26,165 bases of DNA from HGM13233 sp964478515 (GTDB taxonomy: Bacteria > Bacillota > Clostridia > Oscillospirales > Ruminococcaceae), in NCBI GenBank assembly GCA_964478515.1, contig CAYZIL010000028.1:1-26165 (forward strand), in the 5' to 3' direction. Of the stretch, positions 23,004 to 26,165 are shown piece after piece. Under the pieces are notes generated by a model. It was not told the DNA's origin and ran no database searches. It worked only from the letters and a program-made list of their open reading frames with translations. A program made the position numbers and the translations under genes. Positions within the stretch are counted from its first letter, which is position 1. Each line of letters starts with the position of its first letter.

Positions 23004-23678
23004 CTATTCGTCCAGCAGCGCGCGGTCGAAACCGTTGAAATCATCGACCACCTGACGCACCGACTTTAGGCGCCAAAACACTTGTCTGTCTCCGACAGGG
23101 CCGACAACGACTGTGACTGCCGCGCAAGAGGCGTCCGCCGCCTGCGCGCCGGAAACGCTGTCCTCAAACACCAGACACTCGCCACTGGGCACGCCAATGC
23201 GCGCCGCCGCCAGCAAGTAGTAGTCCGGCTGGGGTTTGCCGGGAATGGCGCCGTTGTCAAAAACGACGTTGTCGCGCAAAAACCAACGGCCGATGCCGAA
23301 AGTCTCGTAATAAAAGTCAATATTTTCCGGTATTGACGCCGTCGCCAGCGCCAAAGGCAGACCGCGGCTCTTAAGCTCGTCCAGCAGTTTTTCGGCCCCC
23401 GCTGTCAAATGCAGGTGCTCGGGGTCGGCAAAACACAAATCGCGGTATATCTGTTCCTTTTCGCGGCTCATCTCGTTCGCTTCGGCGTCGCCGAGCGGGT
23501 GACCGGCCAGATATTCCAGCGTGCTGCGGTTGTTAAGTCCGAACACCGCGCGCATGTCGGCGTCGCTGCCGAACTCGCGGTCAAAGCGCTGCTTGGCGTA
23601 GCGCGTCCACGCCACTTTGTGCTTAGGCGAGTCCTGGAACAGCGTGCCGTTAAAATCGAATAAAACTCCGTGAATCAT
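23004..23678 (-). CDS. HAD-superfamily phosphatase (beta-phosphoglucomutase-like) with DxN motif
   Basis: A 224-residue haloacid-dehalogenase-type hydrolase. Motif I is LFDFNGTLF with nucleophile Asp8; the second acidic residue of the common DxD is Asn10. A helical cap domain follows (about 15-85). Motif II is LALATAS (Thr/Ser), motif III the Lys in GKPQPDYY, and motif IV VFEDSVSGAQAA with the two Mg-binding acidic residues. DxN members exist in this subfamily, but loss of the general acid/base Asp argues against mutase activity and may slow phosphatase turnover. The ATG overlaps the stop of the DnaI-like gene (ATGA). Substrate unknown, probably a sugar phosphate or phosphoglycolate-like compound (family inference). 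Confidence 0.9.
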   Translation of the reverse strand: MIHGVLFDFNGTLFQDSPKHKVAWTRYAKQRFDREFGSDADMRAVFGLNNRSTLEYLAGHPLGDAEANEMSREKEQIYRDLCFADPEHLHLTAGAEKLLDELKSRGLPLALATASIPENIDFYYETFGIGRWFLRDNVVFDNGAIPGKPQPDYYLLAAARIGVPSGECLVFEDSVSGAQAADASCAAVTVVVGPVGDRQVFWRLKSVRQVVDDFNGFDRALLDE

Positions 23679-24643
23679 TTACGCTCTCTTTCCTGTGCCG
23701 CCTTTTGGCGGCGTATGTCTTTACCGATAAATTGCAGTACCCGGCAGCAGCCGAACAGCCGCGAGGCAACACTTTCACCGTAGCGCATTTCAAATTTTGT
23801 CGGTGAGGTCAAATTGGTGGTGTATATGCTGCAGCGGCGCTCGTTTACGCGGGTGTTGACTAAATCGTAAATAGTGCTGGAGACGAAAGCGTTGATGTAT
23901 TCGGCGCCGAGGTCGTCGAGCACCAGCAGGTCGCAGCTTTTCATTTCGTCAAGCAATGCGCTGCGGCGCGAGTCGGCGCGGTATTCCTCCTCTATCTGGC
24001 GGAAAATGTTTGCAGCTGAGCAGTAGACAACGTTGAAGCCGCCGTCAATTATCTCGCTCGCTATGCTCAGCGCCAGGTGGGTCTTGCCGAGTCCCGCGTC
24101 GCCCATAAGCAGCAAATTGCCGTAGCAGTAGGGCGCCGTGCCCGCGTATTCGCGACAGATTTCCAGGTTCTTCTGCGCTACTTTATAGGCCGAGACCCCG
24201 TCTGCTGTAATTTTTGAGTAGTAGTCAAGACTGAACTTGTCAAAGCTGCACAGCTCGAGCGGCGACTCGCGGTTAATGCGCTGCGCGGCGTATTCACTGA
24301 TAAGCTTTTTCATACACGCGCACATCTCATTGCCGATGTAGCCCGTGTCACCGCAGCGCTCGCAAAAGTGGAAGCTGCCGCGCGGCTGCAGCCCGTGCGC
24401 GGCGAGAAGCTCCCGCCGTTTTTTCTCAACGGCGGCCACGGCAGGCTGTGCCGCGTCGCCCTCGCCGGCCAGTGCGGCTCGCGCGGCGGCGACGCCGGCT
24501 GCCGCCATCTGCCGGTCCAATTCGACCAGCTGCGGGCACGCGTCGTAAAGCCGCTGCTTTTCGCGCCGCGCCGCAGCGTCTGCTCTTTCACGGCGGCGCG
24601 CAAGAATATCGGCCGCGTACAGTCGCGTCTTTTCGTTAGCCAT
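23675..24643 (-). CDS. DnaI/DnaC-like helicase loader ATPase
   Basis: A 322-residue AAA+ ATPase that loads the replicative helicase onto DNA (family role). A charged helical N-terminus (1-80) leads to a zinc-binding segment FCERCGDTGYIGNEMCACMKK (Cys94, 97, 108, 110). The ATPase has Walker A LLLMGDAGLGKTHLA (181-188), Walker B DLLVLDDLGAEY, sensor I IYTTNLTS and an arginine-finger-type C-terminal part SVASRLFG. ATG 24643 follows AAGGAG at 6 bases. The stop of the DnaD-like gene lies 3 bases upstream and overlaps this ribosome binding site, so the two are coupled. DnaD plus DnaI is the Firmicutes primosome pairing. Confidence 0.95.
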   Translation of the reverse strand: MANEKTRLYAADILARRRERADAAARREKQRLYDACPQLVELDRQMAAAGVAAARAALAGEGDAAQPAVAAVEKKRRELLAAHGLQPRGSFHFCERCGDTGYIGNEMCACMKKLISEYAAQRINRESPLELCSFDKFSLDYYSKITADGVSAYKVAQKNLEICREYAGTAPYCYGNLLLMGDAGLGKTHLALSIASEIIDGGFNVVYCSAANIFRQIEEEYRADSRRSALLDEMKSCDLLVLDDLGAEYINAFVSSTIYDLVNTRVNERRCSIYTTNLTSPTKFEMRYGESVASRLFGCCRVLQFIGKDIRRQKAAQERERK

Positions 24644-24646
24644 ATG

Positions 24647-25528
24647 TCACTCCTTATATTGCGAGAGCATATCCGTAAAATATGTGTCCTTGCCGCTCTT
24701 GCGCGGCGTGCGCGAGGCGCTGACGTTGCCGGTCTGCGCGCGCGTCTCTTTTACGGTAGCGTAACCCTTTGCGTGCCAGTCGCGCAGCACCGAATTGAGA
24801 TAGGCAATGTCGGTCTTACCGGTGCGCAGCGCCGCTTCGGCGGCAAACGTCTCGTCATAGCCGTATTCGCTGAACCAGCTGTCAATAAAGCGCCGCTCGC
24901 GGGTCTTAATAAGCTTTTCGTCCAGTCCCAGCGCTTTGGCCACGGCGGCGCAGCGGCGCTCGCTGAGCATCATTTGCGCGACGCTTTTCTCGGCCTTTTC
25001 GAGCGTATCTATGCCCTGCTCGCGCCACGAGCGCGCCACGCGGCCCAAATAGCCGCGAAAAGAGCTGCCGCAACGCGGCGCTGTGTAGGCGACGGCGCTG
25101 AGCAGCACGTCGACGCTCATGCCGTCGTACTCGTAAAGCTCGGCAAGCAACAACTGCTCGGCGTGCTTGATGGTTCTTTTCATCAGTCTTTGCGTCTCGC
25201 GCAGCAGCTGGGCCACGTTAGAGTCGCGCAGCGTCAGCTCGGCAAGCTCAGCGGTATTCATCTCGCGGCGCTCAACCGCGGTCGCCGCCGTGTCGTCGTC
25301 TTGCGGTTCGCCCTCGCAAACAAGCCCGGCGTCAAGCCAAAACCGCAGCGCGCGCTGCACTGTCGCTTCGGGCAGCGCCAGCTGCGCGGCAATATTTTCC
25401 GGCTCGGCGGCGCCGTGGCTGAGCAAAAACAGCGCCACTTTCAGCGCCGGACCGTCGGCCTTGGCAAAGCGTTCCGCCAGCGGCAGCGGCAGCGAAACCG
25501 TATATGATTTTTTTGCCGGTGCAAAAAT
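24647..25528 (-). CDS. DnaD-like replication initiation protein with apparent ATT start
   Basis: A protein of about 293 residues: an N-terminal winged-helix-like part (to about 75: ALKVALFLLSHGAAEP, LPEATVQRALRFWLDAGLV) and two DnaD-type helical repeats, one around LLRETQRLMKRTIKHAEQLL, LAELYEYDGMSVDVLLSAV, the other ending in AYLNSVLRDWHAKGY. DnaD acts with DnaB/DnaI in loading the helicase. Conserved sequence begins within the first ten codons after a GGAGGG at 25542-25537, but the codons there are ATT ATT TTT GCA; no ATG/GTG/TTG lies nearby in frame. The only upstream ATG (25666) would put the promoter inside the gene. The second ATT (25528) is 8 bases after GGAGGG; the first (25531) is 5 bases after. 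The gene opens a three-gene operon. Confidence 0.88.
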   Translation of the reverse strand: MFAPAKKSYTVSLPLPLAERFAKADGPALKVALFLLSHGAAEPENIAAQLALPEATVQRALRFWLDAGLVCEGEPQDDDTAATAVERREMNTAELAELTLRDSNVAQLLRETQRLMKRTIKHAEQLLLAELYEYDGMSVDVLLSAVAYTAPRCGSSFRGYLGRVARSWREQGIDTLEKAEKSVAQMMLSERRCAAVAKALGLDEKLIKTRERRFIDSWFSEYGYDETFAAEAALRTGKTDIAYLNSVLRDWHAKGYATVKETRAQTGNVSASRTPRKSGKDTYFTDMLSQYKE

Positions 25529-25565
25529 AATTTGTACCCTCCGAGCTAATCTAAAGGTGACTATT

Positions 25566-25594
25566 ATCTTATTATTTTTCGCCCCGCGTGTCAA
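25566..25594 (-). promoter_or_regulatory. Sigma-A promoter of the DnaD/DnaI/HAD operon
   Basis: On the minus strand a perfect TTGACA (25594-25589), 17 bases, TAAGAT (25571-25566). Transcription should begin near 25559, leaving a leader of about 30 bases to the ribosome binding site and the ATT start. Confidence 0.75.
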
Positions 25595-25708
25595 TCGACC
25601 CGGCTGCGCCAAAAAAACAAAGTCGGGATTTTTTTGACCGGCCTTCGCGGCATTTTTTACTGACATTTTTTTGCGAACAGTGCAAAAAAAAATTCAGCAG
25701 AATTGCGC

Positions 25709-25727
25709 GTCGCCGGGCGATATGCAG
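25709..25727. repeat. Repeat element A, left copy
   Basis: Exact 19-base match to 26091-26109, same orientation; a diverged GTGAAAA...GCGCCCGCA stretch follows. Confidence 0.85.
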
Positions 25728-26090
25728 CATGTGAAAAAAAACCGCGCCCGCAACCACACCACCAAAGGTCCTCTTGTGATTTGAGCTCCGCCCGTCTTTT
25801 GCGCCGGCAGGCGCAACCACGAAAAAACCCAAAGCAAGCGAGGCGTCGCGAGGGCGCTTGCAACCGAGCAGCCGCAGCGCGGCGACGGTTTTTTCGTAAA
25901 GGACTGCGCCCGCAGGCGTGTGCGAGAGCGCAACCGCCGCAAAGCGGCGGCACTTAGCGCGAAGCTGGAGCAAGGGAGCGCAGCGAATGGCATTTTTTCG
26001 CAAAAAAATGCCGGAGCAAAGCGGACTTTGCGACGACGCGAGCAGCGAAATAAGTGCAGCGGCGCTTTTTCCCTGACCATATAAAAAAGT

Positions 26091-26109
26091 GTCGCCGGGC
26101 GATATGCAG
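26091..26109. repeat. Repeat element A, right copy
   Basis: Exact 19-base match to 25709-25727. The unit continues to the window edge, so more copies may lie beyond it. Confidence 0.85.
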
Positions 26110-26165
26110 TTTGCGAAAACACCTTGCGCCCGCAGGCGCTAACGTGAAAAGCCCAAAGCACGAGC

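Larger units (their letters stand above)
25667..26165. repeat. Non-coding region of mosaic repeats and hairpins
   Basis: No convincing gene is present. A 19-base segment GTCGCCGGGCGATATGCAG is repeated exactly at 25709-25727 and 26091-26109. In both copies it is followed by G(T/C)GAAAA, then GCGCCCGCA, then a GCGCC-GGCGC hairpin and CCCAAAGCA (25828-25836, 26152-26160). In the left copy about 50 extra bases separate the last two elements. TGCGCCCGCAGGCG also recurs at 25905-25918 and 26125-26138. Hairpins lie at 25799-25816, 25934-25950 and 25989-26012 (GGCATTTTTT with AAAAAATGCC). The 382-base repeat distance is not a multiple of three, so the repetition is of DNA and not of protein. Confidence 0.7.

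Noticed and set aside
25529..25666. In-frame upward extension of the DnaD-like gene to an ATG
   Set aside because: It contains the TTGACA/TAAGAT promoter and the ribosome binding site, and its sequence does not resemble a DnaD N-terminus.
25709..26109. CRISPR array
   Set aside because: Only two copies of the 19-base element, 382 bases apart, with other repeated blocks between; no regular spacers or cas genes.
25572..26161. Overlapping leftward open frames of 143 and 155 codons in the right-end repeat region
   Set aside because: They translate the repeats in different phases, lack ribosome binding sites, and have Cys/Arg/Phe-rich low-complexity products typical of spurious frames.

Overview
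The window is about 26 kb of GC-rich DNA from what looks like an anaerobic member of the Firmicutes (Clostridia, probably an Oscillospiraceae/Ruminococcaceae-type lineage). The inference rests on a dgt-like/dnaG/rpoD gene row, DnaD-like and DnaI-like replication proteins, a CIRCE operator, YhfC- and DUF6514-type proteins, strong AGGAGG-type ribosome binding sites, many TTG/GTG starts, and A/T-rich sigma-A promoters in an otherwise GC-rich sequence. It reads as ordinary chromosomal core DNA: I see no phage, insertion sequence, CRISPR array, tRNA or rRNA. The one accessory-looking stretch is the non-coding, repeat- and hairpin-rich right end (about 25.67-26.17 kb).

Layout, left to right. 0-0.3 kb: the 3' end of a DUF3795-type cysteine-rich protein (+), then a strong terminator. 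0.68-2.87 kb (-): a polar amino acid ABC transporter (lipoprotein receptor, permease, ATPase) with a repeat-rich promoter region. 3.17-3.6 kb (+): a small unknown lipoprotein. 3.69-9.61 kb (-): LysR regulator, YigZ-like protein, HD-domain dNTPase, DnaG, RpoD and an Rrf2 regulator, apparently one long transcription unit. 9.78-10.1 kb (+): a DUF6514-like protein. 10.25-18.18 kb (-): class A PBP, RluA-type pseudouridine synthase, membrane-anchored LysM-G5-M23 peptidase, MurA, WalJ/YycJ-like metallo-hydrolase and RlmH, a cell-wall and ribosome-modification block. 18.36-20.92 kb (+): exported small protein, QueH, unknown membrane protein, a 56-residue small protein, and a YhfC-type membrane protease. 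20.98-22.86 kb (-): HtpG under a CIRCE operator. 23.0-25.53 kb (-): DnaD-like protein, DnaI-like helicase loader, HAD phosphatase.

The most interesting signal is translational. Three genes (the LysR regulator, the class A PBP and the DnaD-like protein) have no usable ATG/GTG/TTG where conserved coding sequence begins. Each instead has a plausible Shine-Dalgarno sequence before ACG, ATA or ATT respectively. For the DnaD-like gene the promoter lies inside the only upstream ATG extension, which makes that extension very unlikely. Other points of regulatory interest are a HrcA-type CIRCE on htpG, a T-N11-A palindrome over the LysR promoter, a cysteine-rich Rrf2 gene attached to the housekeeping sigma gene, and a promoter built into a terminator upstream of the YhfC gene.

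All statements come from reading the sequence and from knowledge of the families; no database search was run.
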